A DNA stretch of 64,000 nucleotides from Variovorax sp. HW608 (GTDB taxonomy: Bacteria; Pseudomonadota; Gammaproteobacteria; Burkholderiales; Burkholderiaceae_C), in the NCBI RefSeq assembly GCF_900090195.1, contig NZ_LT607803.1, positions 1,860,001-1,924,000 of the forward strand, given 5' to 3'. A program made the translations under genes and the position numbers. This document shows, piece by piece, positions 17,348-25,196 of the stretch (within the stretch, counting starts at the first letter, position 1; each line of letters opens with the position of its first letter). Under the pieces are notes generated by a model. It saw only the letters and a program-made list of their open reading frames with translations, ran no database searches and was not told where the DNA came from.

Positions 17348-18289
17348 TTATCGGTCCTCGTCGCGACGTGCGGGACGTCTCCTTGCCAGGCGCGCGCTCA
17401 CCTGGTGCTGAAGGCCGGCAAATATTCCTTCCATTGCGCCTGTCAATGCAGGCGTCATTGGATTGGCATCGGCCTTTCGACGCAGCAGAACAAGAAGCTC
17501 ATTGGCCGAGGCGTCACGAAGGCTGACAAAGGCCGTGCCGGGAACGGCCAGCAGCGCGCATGAAGACGGTACCAGCGCCACGCCAAGACCGGCACTCACC
17601 AGATCCAGCACGCCGTGCACGGTGCTCGCCTCGTAGCGAATCCGCGGGCTGAAGCCCGCACTTGCGCACAGGTGAATCGATTGGTCGAAGTAGGCTGGGC
17701 CGCGGTGGCGCGTGAACGCAACGAAATCATGTTGCGCGAATCTCTTCAAGTGAACCGAACGCCCGAACTCTCGTGCCTCCTGCGAAGCCAGCGCGACACA
17801 GAACGGATCGGCCATCTGCGCCGCGACCAGCAAGCGCGGATCATGTGGCCTGCCGCGTGCAATGCCGGCGTCGAGATGACCCGAAGCGACCGCCTCGGCC
17901 TGGTCGCTGCTGATCATTTCGCGCAGTTCGAGCTGCAAGCCCGGATGTTCCTGCCTCAGGCGTCGGGCCAGCTTGGGCAGCACGGTACTGCTGGCCGACG
18001 GCACGAATCCGAGTGCCAGGTGGCCGCCGGTGAGGCCTTCGTTCAAGGTTTCCTTCAGGCGCGCAGCGCGCTCGAGCAGGAAGCGCGCTTCCGGCAGCAG
18101 TGCTTCGCCGGCGGGTGTCAGGCGCACGCCCTTCGGATGGCGGAAGAAGAGCGCCGTGCCCATCTGGTCCTCGAGCTGCCTGATCTGCACGGACAGCGGC
18201 GGTTGCGCGATGAACAGCTTTTCCGCAGCCCGGCTCAGATTGCCCGATTCGGCCACAGCAACGAAATAGCGCAGATGTCTCAGTTCCAT
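17348..18289 (-). CDS. LysR family transcriptional regulator (CatR/BenM-like)
   Basis: 313 residues. The N-terminal LysR helix-turn-helix is LRHLRYFVAVAESGNLSRAAEKLFIAQPPLSVQIRQLEDQMG, followed by the linker helix and a periplasmic-binding-protein-like effector domain (about residues 90-290). ATG 18289 fits the family start; the 30-residue upstream extension would cross the regulatory region. It is divergent from the Bug/alcohol dehydrogenase genes, which it probably activates. Confidence 0.86.
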   Translation of the reverse strand: MELRHLRYFVAVAESGNLSRAAEKLFIAQPPLSVQIRQLEDQMGTALFFRHPKGVRLTPAGEALLPEARFLLERAARLKETLNEGLTGGHLALGFVPSASSTVLPKLARRLRQEHPGLQLELREMISSDQAEAVASGHLDAGIARGRPHDPRLLVAAQMADPFCVALASQEAREFGRSVHLKRFAQHDFVAFTRHRGPAYFDQSIHLCASAGFSPRIRYEASTVHGVLDLVSAGLGVALVPSSCALLAVPGTAFVSLRDASANELLVLLRRKADANPMTPALTGAMEGIFAGLQHQVSARLARRRPARRDEDR

Positions 18290-18301
18290 GGCTGCGGCAA
18301 T

Positions 18302-18320
18302 CCATATCGAAAAAGTATGG
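18302..18320. promoter_or_regulatory. Candidate LysR-binding box
   Basis: CCATA and TATGG form an inverted repeat around a nine-base centre and contain the T-N11-A pattern expected of LysR sites (T18305, A18317). It lies 13 bases upstream of the lysR start and about 100 bases upstream of the divergent Bug gene. Confidence 0.4.
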
Positions 18321-18417
18321 TGTACATAGTCTATCGGTGTTTGGAATATCGAATCCATGCACCCAGAATTCCGTTCCATCAGGCGCGTAGCGTCGACTAT
18401 CGAATGGAGACAAGCTC

Positions 18418-19377
18418 ATGAAGAAATCCGCGGCGCTGGTCATCGGCTGCGCACTGAGTCTTGCAGCGGCGGCTCAGGGCTGGCCTGACAAACCCGTGAA
18501 GCTGGTCGTGCCCGCGCCGGCAGGCAGCTCGCTCGACTTCATTGCGCGCACGCTCGGCGACAAGCTTCGCGATCGGTGGAAGCAGCCTGTGCTGGTCGAC
18601 AACAAGGCAGGAGCAGGCGGCATGCTCGGGATGACCGCGGTCGCCAAGGCCCCCGCCGATGGCTACACGCTGGGTATCGGCTTCAACGGCCCGATCGCCT
18701 TCGGGCCGTACATGTACAAGAAGATGGCCTACGACCCGGCGAAGGACCTGCTGCCGATCGTGCTGACCTCGTCGCAGCCCAACGTGCTGGCGGTGCCGGC
18801 CAGCAATCCGGCGAGGACGCTGCCCGAATTCGTCGCCTGGGCCAGGAAACAGGGCGGCAAGATCAACTACGCGTCGGTCGGTGCCGGCAGTTCCTCGCAC
18901 TTGACCATGGAGCTGTTCAAGAGTGCCGCTGGTTTCGAAGCCACGCATGTGCCTTTCGCCGGTTCGCCGCCAGCCGGGATCTCCGTGGCGTCGGACGAGA
19001 CACAGGCTTTGTTCACGGTGGCCCCCGCGCTGCTGCCGCTGGTTCAAGGCGGCCGGGTCCGGCTCCTGGCCGCCACCAGCCCGAAGCGCACCGAGACGAT
19101 GAAGGACCTGCCCACGGTCGCCGAGTCAGGCTACCCCGGCTTCGAAGCGCTGGCCTGGAATGGTCTCTTCAGCGCGGCGGGTACCCCAACCGATCTGGTA
19201 GCCCGCATCAACGCCGATGTGAACGAGGTCATGAAGGACAGCAACGTGCGCGATGCGTTTGCCAAGCAGGGGCTCATCATCGGCGGAGGATCTCCTGAGG
19301 ACTTCAAGGCCTTCATCGCCGCGGAGAGCCTCAAGTGGGGCGCGATCATCAAGAAGAACGGCATCAGCATCGACTGA
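18418..19377 (+). CDS. Bug/TctC family periplasmic solute-binding protein
   Basis: 319-residue tripartite tricarboxylate transporter receptor (Bug) protein. A signal peptide ends near AAAAQG, then the hallmark WPDKPVKLVVPAPAGSSLDFIAR, KAGAGGMLGM and YASVGAGSSSHLTMELF. Bug proteins bind carboxylates or amides for a TctAB membrane pair, but no TctA or TctB gene is in this window; orphan Bug genes are common in Burkholderiales. GGAG lies eight bases before the ATG. It probably forms a transcription unit with the alcohol dehydrogenase 13 bases downstream. Confidence 0.87.
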   Translation: MKKSAALVIGCALSLAAAAQGWPDKPVKLVVPAPAGSSLDFIARTLGDKLRDRWKQPVLVDNKAGAGGMLGMTAVAKAPADGYTLGIGFNGPIAFGPYMYKKMAYDPAKDLLPIVLTSSQPNVLAVPASNPARTLPEFVAWARKQGGKINYASVGAGSSSHLTMELFKSAAGFEATHVPFAGSPPAGISVASDETQALFTVAPALLPLVQGGRVRLLAATSPKRTETMKDLPTVAESGYPGFEALAWNGLFSAAGTPTDLVARINADVNEVMKDSNVRDAFAKQGLIIGGGSPEDFKAFIAAESLKWGAIIKKNGISID

Positions 19378-19390
19378 GACAGGAAGCACC

Positions 19391-20425
19391 GTGCAAGCCC
19401 TGCGCAAGACACGCCCGGAAGCGGGCCTCGAATTGGTGGATGTTCCACTCCCCGTCGTGGACCCGGGTTCCACCGATGTCCTGGTGAAGGTCAGCGCCAC
19501 CGGAATCTGCGGCAGCGACCTGCATGTGGATGACTGGACGTCCAGCTACGCGTTCATCACCCAAAGTCTTCCGGTCACGATCGGGCACGAGTTCGTCGGA
19601 GTCGCGCAGACGGGTCCGCTGGCGGGGCGACGCGTGGTGGTTCGTCCCTCGGTGACGTGCGGCATCTGTGCGGCATGCGCAGCGGGCAACCACGACGGCT
19701 GTGAAAAGCGGCGGGGCATCGGCATGACCCGCGATGGCGCCTTCGCCCCATGGGTCAGGGTCCCGGTGCGCAACTGCGTCCCGGTTCCCGACCATCTGAG
19801 TGACGAACTCGCAGCCCTCACGGAGCCGCTGACCATATCGATGCAAGCGCTTCGCGTCGCCGGCGAGGTGGCTGGCAAGCGCGTGTTGGTAATGGGCCCG
19901 GGCACCATCGGACAGGGCATTGCGGCGCTGGCCCGTCGCGCCGGCGCGATGCAGGTTGTCGTCAGCGGCTTCGATGACGCAGCTCGTTTCGAAGCGCTAC
20001 GCCAGATGGAGTTCGACGCGCTGGTCGACGTGGCAAAGCAGTCCTTGGCCGATGGCACGCGGCCATTCACGAAAGGCGAACCGTTCGATGTCATCTTCGA
20101 AGCGACGGGTGTCCCGGAAACCATCGAGGAAGCTCTCAAGCTGCTGCGCCGAAACGGCATCGTGGTGGTCACCGGCATTCATGCTCGCCCGCTTCAGCTC
20201 GACTTGACGCCTCTCGTGCGCAACCAGCAGCAGCTGCGAGGCTCTTTCCGGCCGCCCGAATCCGACTGGCCGCGGGCGCTCGAACTGATGGGCGAAATGG
20301 ACGCGATCATGCGCCCCATGGTGAGCCACGTCCTGCCGTTGTCGCAGGCGCACGAGGGCTTCGCGCTGGCGCACGCGAAGGCAGCGAGCAAGGTGCTCCT
20401 GAAGCCGGATCTGCGCCATGAGTGA
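19391..20425 (+). CDS. Zinc-dependent medium-chain alcohol/polyol dehydrogenase
   Basis: 344-residue MDR-superfamily enzyme. Catalytic zinc motifs are GICGSDLH and TIGHEFVG, and the structural zinc site is in CGICAACAAGNHDGC. A Rossmann fold follows with VLVMGPGTIGQGIAALARR. It resembles L-threonine, sorbitol or L-idonate dehydrogenases; the substrate is not determined. The start is GTG 19391, preceded by AGGA; the longer open frame overlaps the Bug gene. It overlaps the next gene by eight bases. Confidence 0.85.
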   Translation: MQALRKTRPEAGLELVDVPLPVVDPGSTDVLVKVSATGICGSDLHVDDWTSSYAFITQSLPVTIGHEFVGVAQTGPLAGRRVVVRPSVTCGICAACAAGNHDGCEKRRGIGMTRDGAFAPWVRVPVRNCVPVPDHLSDELAALTEPLTISMQALRVAGEVAGKRVLVMGPGTIGQGIAALARRAGAMQVVVSGFDDAARFEALRQMEFDALVDVAKQSLADGTRPFTKGEPFDVIFEATGVPETIEEALKLLRRNGIVVVTGIHARPLQLDLTPLVRNQQQLRGSFRPPESDWPRALELMGEMDAIMRPMVSHVLPLSQAHEGFALAHAKAASKVLLKPDLRHE

Positions 20426-21038
20426 CAAGCCGGCAGTCACGGGTGCGGTCCTCGCGCTCTGGAACGATGTGACGCCTGAGCTCGATGCCGAATACAACGA
20501 TTGGCACGCGAACGAGCACGTCCCCGAGCGATTGTCGGTTCCGGGCATGCTTTGGGGCCGGCGCTATCGGCACGTCGGAGGTGCTGCGGCGCCCCGCTAT
20601 CTCACGATCTACGGAATGCAGGATGCAGAGGTGCTCGAGAGCGACGCCTATCGCCTGCTATTGGATCGTCCGACACCGATGAGCGCGCGCATGCGCCCGC
20701 ACCTGGGCAACGTATCGCGCTGGGTGTGCGAGGTTCGCGAGATGCATGAGCTCGGCACGGCGAGCGGTCTTTCGGTCTGGACATTCGACTCCGGGCAGAT
20801 CACGGGGGCGTGCGCAACCGGGCGCGCAGGTTGCAACCACGGATTGCTGCTCGCCAGAAGATTGCCGCAAGCGTCGCCCCTGCCGTGGCTGAAGGGTGGA
20901 CAAGCGCGATCGATCGAGGGGAGCTGGCTCCTGGCGCTTGGAAGGAGCGACGAAGCGGCTGCCGAGATCAGGCCCATCCCGGGAGCGCTGATTTACGCAC
21001 CTCTCGCGGTGGGCCGCACGTCCGGCTCCGCGCCTTGA
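20418..21038 (+). CDS. Small dimeric alpha-beta barrel-like protein of unknown function
   Basis: 206 residues, not assigned with certainty. The first 100 residues resemble DUF4286/EthD-like dimeric alpha-beta barrels. They contain LDAEYNDWHANEHVPERLSVPGMLWGRRYRHVGG, with the conserved W-x-x-x-H and SVPG blocks, then APRYLTIYGMQDAEVLES. The second half may be a degenerate repeat of the same fold. It overlaps the dehydrogenase by eight bases, so the two are translationally coupled and probably share a pathway. Its 3' end overlaps the convergent lysR gene by 46 bases. Confidence 0.7.
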   Translation: MSDKPAVTGAVLALWNDVTPELDAEYNDWHANEHVPERLSVPGMLWGRRYRHVGGAAAPRYLTIYGMQDAEVLESDAYRLLLDRPTPMSARMRPHLGNVSRWVCEVREMHELGTASGLSVWTFDSGQITGACATGRAGCNHGLLLARRLPQASPLPWLKGGQARSIEGSWLLALGRSDEAAAEIRPIPGALIYAPLAVGRTSGSAP

Positions 21039-21970
21039 ACCGGCTTTCCCGCTTGCAGGTAGCGCGCAAGTTCGCCCTGCAGCACCTTGACCCGGTCAGG
21101 CACGAAGCGCCGACTCGGCATGACCGCATAGAGCGGGGCTGCCATGCCCTTGTAGCCGGGGAACAAGTCGACCAAGCGGCCGCGCGCGAAGGTGTCGCCG
21201 AGGTCGGGCGTCGGCATGTAGACGATGCCCAGGTTTTCTTCTGCCCATCGCAATGCGATCGTGGCGGAATCGCACGAGAAGCGTCCGTTCACACGGACGT
21301 CGCAGCGCTTGCCGACCTGGTCCTTGATGGCTCCGTCGCCGTGCGCGGGCGTGAAAGCCCAGGTATCGAGCCGCCGGCCATGATGCAGATAGGTGATGCA
21401 CTCGTGGTGCGCCAATGCGAGTGGCTCTTCGGGTGCACCGTGGCGCGCAAGATATTCCGGGCTTGCACAGGCGGTGCGGTGCCCCGGCACCAGCAAGCGT
21501 GCGACGAGCTCGGAGTCGGGCAGGGGACCATAGCGCACGGCCAGGTCGATCCCTTCCTTCACCAGGTCCAGGTGTTCGTCTCCTGCCCTGAGATCGATCT
21601 CGACACCGGGATGCAGTTGGGAAAATCCCGCCAGCCAGGCCGCCAGCAGGTTGTGCGCCATCGTCGTGCTGGTCGCGATGCGGATGGAGCCGTGCAGACC
21701 CTCGCGCGCTTCGCGAACGCGAGCCTGTCCCTCGGCGATCACGTCGAGAGCCCTGCGCGCATGGTCGATCATGATTCGGCCTTCCCGCGTCGGATTGACG
21801 GATCGGGTGGTCCGCTCGAAGAGCCTTGCATCCAGCGCCGCTTCCAGGCGCTTGACGGCTGCACTGACTGCGGATGCGCCGAGGCCGGATCGCCGCGCCG
21901 CGGCAGAGAGGCTTCCCGTGTCCGCAATGGCAAGCAGCAGGCGAAGGTCGGCCAGATTATCAAATTTCAT
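20993..21970 (-). CDS. LysR family transcriptional regulator
   Basis: 325 residues with a standard LysR helix-turn-helix (LADLRLLLAIADTGSLSAAARRSGLGASAVSAAVKRLEAALDARLFERTTRSV) and an effector domain of the CrgA/DmlR-like type (DLAVRYGPLPDSELVARLL). ATG 21970 matches the family start. It is divergent from the gamma-glutamyltransferase gene across 107 bases and converges on the small barrel gene; either could be its target. Confidence 0.84.
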   Translation of the reverse strand: MKFDNLADLRLLLAIADTGSLSAAARRSGLGASAVSAAVKRLEAALDARLFERTTRSVNPTREGRIMIDHARRALDVIAEGQARVREAREGLHGSIRIATSTTMAHNLLAAWLAGFSQLHPGVEIDLRAGDEHLDLVKEGIDLAVRYGPLPDSELVARLLVPGHRTACASPEYLARHGAPEEPLALAHHECITYLHHGRRLDTWAFTPAHGDGAIKDQVGKRCDVRVNGRFSCDSATIALRWAEENLGIVYMPTPDLGDTFARGRLVDLFPGYKGMAAPLYAVMPSRRFVPDRVKVLQGELARYLQAGKPVQGAEPDVRPTARGA

Positions 21971-22077
21971 TGCAAGGTCTCTTCGCCGCCGGCTCCGTTG
22001 TCCCGCACGGACGTCGCATCTTAGAGTACCCGGGCCCAAGCACCGTCCCGGCTGCTGGATTCCATCGAGACCCTTTC

Positions 22078-23832
22078 ATGCACTTCCCGAATTCCCTCCA
22101 TGCCCGCCCCTTGGATGCGGGCCGAACCGCGCTCATCGCGCTGTGCACGGCCGTGTATCTCACGGGGGGCGCACACGCAGCTTCCCAGGCACCGGTCGCG
22201 GCCGAACACGGCATGGTCGTGAGCGCGCAGCATCTGGCCAGCAAGGTCGGCGTCGATGTCCTCAAGCGCGGCGGCAATGCCGTCGATGCGGCGGTCGCCG
22301 TGGGCTATGCGCTGGCGGTGGTCTACCCCGCCGCGGGCAATCTCGGCGGCGGCGGCTTCATGACCGTGGAACTGGCCGACGGCCGCAAGACCTTCCTCGA
22401 CTTCCGCGAGAAGGCGCCGCTGGCTGCAACCGCCAACATGTACCAGGACAAGGACGGCAACGTCATCAAGGGCCTGAGCACCAACGGCCAGCTCGCCGTG
22501 GGCGTGCCGGGCTCCGTGTCCGGCATGGAATACGCGCGCGAGAAGTACGGCACCATGAAGCGCGCCGACCTGATTGCCCCCTCGATCCAGCTGGCCGAGA
22601 AGGGCTTTGCGCTGGAGCAGGGCGACATCGACATGCTGTGGACCTCGACCGCCGACTTCCGGAAAGACCCGGTCTCGGGCGCCATCTTCCTGAACAAGGG
22701 CCAGCCCTTCCAGGTCGGCCAGAAGCTGGTGCAGAAGGACCTCGGCAAGACGCTGCGCGCCATCAGCAGGAACGGCACCGACGGCTTCTACAAGGGCTGG
22801 GTGGGCCAGGCCATCGTGGCGTCGAGCCAGGCCGGGAACGGCATCATCACCCAGGCGGACCTGGACCAGTACAAGACGCGCGAACTCGCGCCCGTGGAGT
22901 GCGACTACCGCGGCTACCACGTGGTGTCGGCACCGCCCCCCAGCTCGGGCGGCGTGATCATCTGCGAAATGCTCAACATCCTCGAGGGCTACCCGCTCAA
23001 GGACCTGGGCTTCCGCTCGGCCCAGTCGGTGCACTACCAGATCGAGGCCATGCGCCACGCCTACGTCGACCGCAACAGCTACCTGGGCGATCCCGAATTC
23101 GTGCAGAACCCGCTCGACCGCCTGCTCGACAAGGGCTACGCCGCGAACATCCGCGCGGCCATCGACCCGAAGAAGGCCGGCGTCTCCAAGGACATGATGC
23201 CCGGCATGGCGCTGCAGGAAGGCAGCAACACCACCCACTACTCGATCATCGACCGCTGGGGCAATGCCGTTTCCGTGACGTACACGCTGAACGACTGGTT
23301 CGGCGCAAAGGTCGCGGCCGCCGGCACCGGTGTGCTGCTCAACAACGAGATGGACGACTTCACCTCGAAGGTCGGCGTGCCCAACATGTACGGCCTGGTG
23401 CAGGGCGAGGCCAATGCCATTGCCCCGGGCAAGCGCCCGCTGAGCTCGATGAGTCCGACCATCGTGTCGAAGGACGGCAAGCCGGTGTTCGTGGTCGGCA
23501 CGCCGGGCGGCAGCCGCATCATCACGGCCGTGCTGCACACCATCCTGAACGTGGTCGACTACGGCATGAACGTGCAGGAGGCGGTCGATGCGCCGCGTTT
23601 CCATCAGCAATGGCTGCCTGACGTCACCAACGTCGAAAGGTTCGCGCTGAGCCCGGACACGCAAAAGATCCTGACCGACATGGGCCACAACCTGGGCGTG
23701 CCGCAGCCGGCCAACCACCTCGCGGCCATCATCGTGGGCGCGCCCGCGATGGGCGGCAAGCCGGTTGGCAACAACCGCTTCTATGGCGCCAACGACCCCC
23801 GCCGCAACACGGGCCTGGCTGCAGGGTATTGA
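22078..23832 (+). CDS. ggt: Gamma-glutamyltransferase (glutathione hydrolase), periplasmic
   Basis: 584-residue Ntn-hydrolase precursor. A signal peptide ends near GGAHAAS. Motifs include LKRGGNAVDAAVAVGYALAVV, the oxyanion and substrate region PGSVSGMEYA, the autoprocessing site GSN-TTHYS with nucleophile Thr385, and small-subunit motifs KRPLSSMSPTIV and GTPGGSRIITAV. It removes gamma-glutamyl groups from glutathione and gamma-glutamyl compounds and self-cleaves into large and small subunits. No strong ribosome site precedes the ATG. Two hairpins follow the stop. Confidence 0.92.
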   Translation: MHFPNSLHARPLDAGRTALIALCTAVYLTGGAHAASQAPVAAEHGMVVSAQHLASKVGVDVLKRGGNAVDAAVAVGYALAVVYPAAGNLGGGGFMTVELADGRKTFLDFREKAPLAATANMYQDKDGNVIKGLSTNGQLAVGVPGSVSGMEYAREKYGTMKRADLIAPSIQLAEKGFALEQGDIDMLWTSTADFRKDPVSGAIFLNKGQPFQVGQKLVQKDLGKTLRAISRNGTDGFYKGWVGQAIVASSQAGNGIITQADLDQYKTRELAPVECDYRGYHVVSAPPPSSGGVIICEMLNILEGYPLKDLGFRSAQSVHYQIEAMRHAYVDRNSYLGDPEFVQNPLDRLLDKGYAANIRAAIDPKKAGVSKDMMPGMALQEGSNTTHYSIIDRWGNAVSVTYTLNDWFGAKVAAAGTGVLLNNEMDDFTSKVGVPNMYGLVQGEANAIAPGKRPLSSMSPTIVSKDGKPVFVVGTPGGSRIITAVLHTILNVVDYGMNVQEAVDAPRFHQQWLPDVTNVERFALSPDTQKILTDMGHNLGVPQPANHLAAIIVGAPAMGGKPVGNNRFYGANDPRRNTGLAAGY

Positions 23833-23836
23833 GAGG

Positions 23837-23880
23837 AGCGGCGTCGCGCCGCTTCAAGCGACGAAAACCTTCGTCGTTCT
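23837..23880 (+). terminator. Two hairpins after ggt, weak terminator
   Basis: AGCGGCG/CGCCGCT with a TCG loop (23837-23853) is followed by CGACGAA/TTCGTCG with an AACC loop (23859-23876) and a short TTCT tail. The second is the better terminator candidate, although its T-run is short. Confidence 0.45.
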
Positions 23881-23979
23881 GACGATCATTCCCGCTATCT
23901 CGTCAATCTGCTCCGTATCTTCTGCCAGCACCTGAACCTACATTTCTCCTCAGGCCCGAGCGGCTTGAAGGAGAAATAG

Positions 23980-25101
23980 ATGGTCAATCAACCCTGGAAG
24001 AACGTCCTGGTCCTGGGCGCCGGCAAGGTCGGCGCCACGGTTGCCGACATGGTGGCCGAGTATCACGGCCTGCCTGTCACGCTGTGCGATGCCAGACCCG
24101 CGGTGGGCACGGCGGCCGATCCGCTGGTCACGCGAGTCCAGCTCGACGTCGAGGACGATGCGCAACTCGGCGGGATGCTCGCAGAGCACTCCGTCGTGAT
24201 CAATGCGCTGCCGTATTTCCTCGCGGCCCGCGTTGCCACGGCCGCGGCCAGGCAAGGCGTCCACTACTTCGATCTGACCGAAGACGTGGCCGCCACGCGG
24301 GCAATCCGCGAGCTTGGCAAGGACGCGAGGTCCACGCTCATGCCGCAAAGCGGCCTCGCGCCCGGCGTCATCGGAATGCTGGGCGCCGATCTGGCGAGTC
24401 GCTTCGACGAGCTCTACGACCTGCGCCTGCGCGTGGGCGCCCTGACGCGCAACGCGACCAACAGCCTGCGCTACAACTTCACCTGGAGCATCGACGGCGT
24501 CATCAACGAATACTGCAATCCCTGCGACGCCATCGTGAACGGGGAGCTGGTGTCGGTTCAGCCGATGGAAGGTCACGAAACCTTCACGCTGGACGCCGAA
24601 TCCTTCGAAGCCTTCAACACCTCGGGCGGGCTGGGAACCTTGTGCGAAACGCTCAAAGGCAAGGTCCGCAATCTCGACTACAAGACGATCCGTTATCCGG
24701 GCCATCGCGACGCGATGAATTTCCTGCTGCATGACCTGCGGCTCATCGAGCGTCGCGAACTGCTCAGGGACGTGCTGGAGCATGCGGTCCCGCACAGCCG
24801 CGAGGACGTGGTCATTCTTTTCGCTTCCGCCTCGGGCATGCGCGACGGCCGCTTCGAGCAGCAGACCCGCGTGGCGCGGGTGTTCGGATCGCGCCTGCGC
24901 GGCAAGGCCCGCACCGCCATCGAGCTCACGACCGCGGCCGGCGTGGTCGGCGTCCTCGAACTCCTGCAGCAAGGCAAGTTGCCGCAGCGCGGGTTCGTCG
25001 GGCAGGAGCAGGTGTCGCTCGCCGATTTCCTTTCCACCAAGGTCGGCCACTACTACGCGAGCCTCGCCGTCTCTGCCGAACGCGAACAGGCACTGGCCTG
25101 A
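23980..25101 (+). CDS. Saccharopine dehydrogenase-like NAD(P) enzyme
   Basis: 373 residues. The N-terminal Rossmann fold is NVLVLGAGKVGATVADMVAEY, then FDLTEDVAATRAI and the saccharopine-dehydrogenase C-terminal domain with MPQSGLAPGVIGMLGADLA and TNSLRYNFTWSIDGVINEYCNPC. Enzymes of this family convert saccharopine to glutamate and 2-aminoadipate 6-semialdehyde, or act on similar secondary amines. No lysine-ketoglutarate reductase gene is in the window, so the substrate could also be another opine-like compound. It is first in a plus-strand set followed by the ThDP enzyme and an ALDH7 enzyme, which would oxidise the semialdehyde it makes. Confidence 0.8.
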   Translation: MVNQPWKNVLVLGAGKVGATVADMVAEYHGLPVTLCDARPAVGTAADPLVTRVQLDVEDDAQLGGMLAEHSVVINALPYFLAARVATAAARQGVHYFDLTEDVAATRAIRELGKDARSTLMPQSGLAPGVIGMLGADLASRFDELYDLRLRVGALTRNATNSLRYNFTWSIDGVINEYCNPCDAIVNGELVSVQPMEGHETFTLDAESFEAFNTSGGLGTLCETLKGKVRNLDYKTIRYPGHRDAMNFLLHDLRLIERRELLRDVLEHAVPHSREDVVILFASASGMRDGRFEQQTRVARVFGSRLRGKARTAIELTTAAGVVGVLELLQQGKLPQRGFVGQEQVSLADFLSTKVGHYYASLAVSAEREQALA

Positions 25102-25196
25102 CCTGCTGAAAAAAGACACGACCCGGGCCGGGGAGCATGCGCTCCTCGGGCACCGCTCGACCCTCTACTTCAACCAACCGGGAAACCCAAAGAATC

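Noticed and set aside
25132..25145. GGAGC-ATGC-GCTCC hairpin between the saccharopine dehydrogenase-like and ThDP genes
   Set aside because: Short, no T-run, and such repeats are frequent by chance at this GC content.
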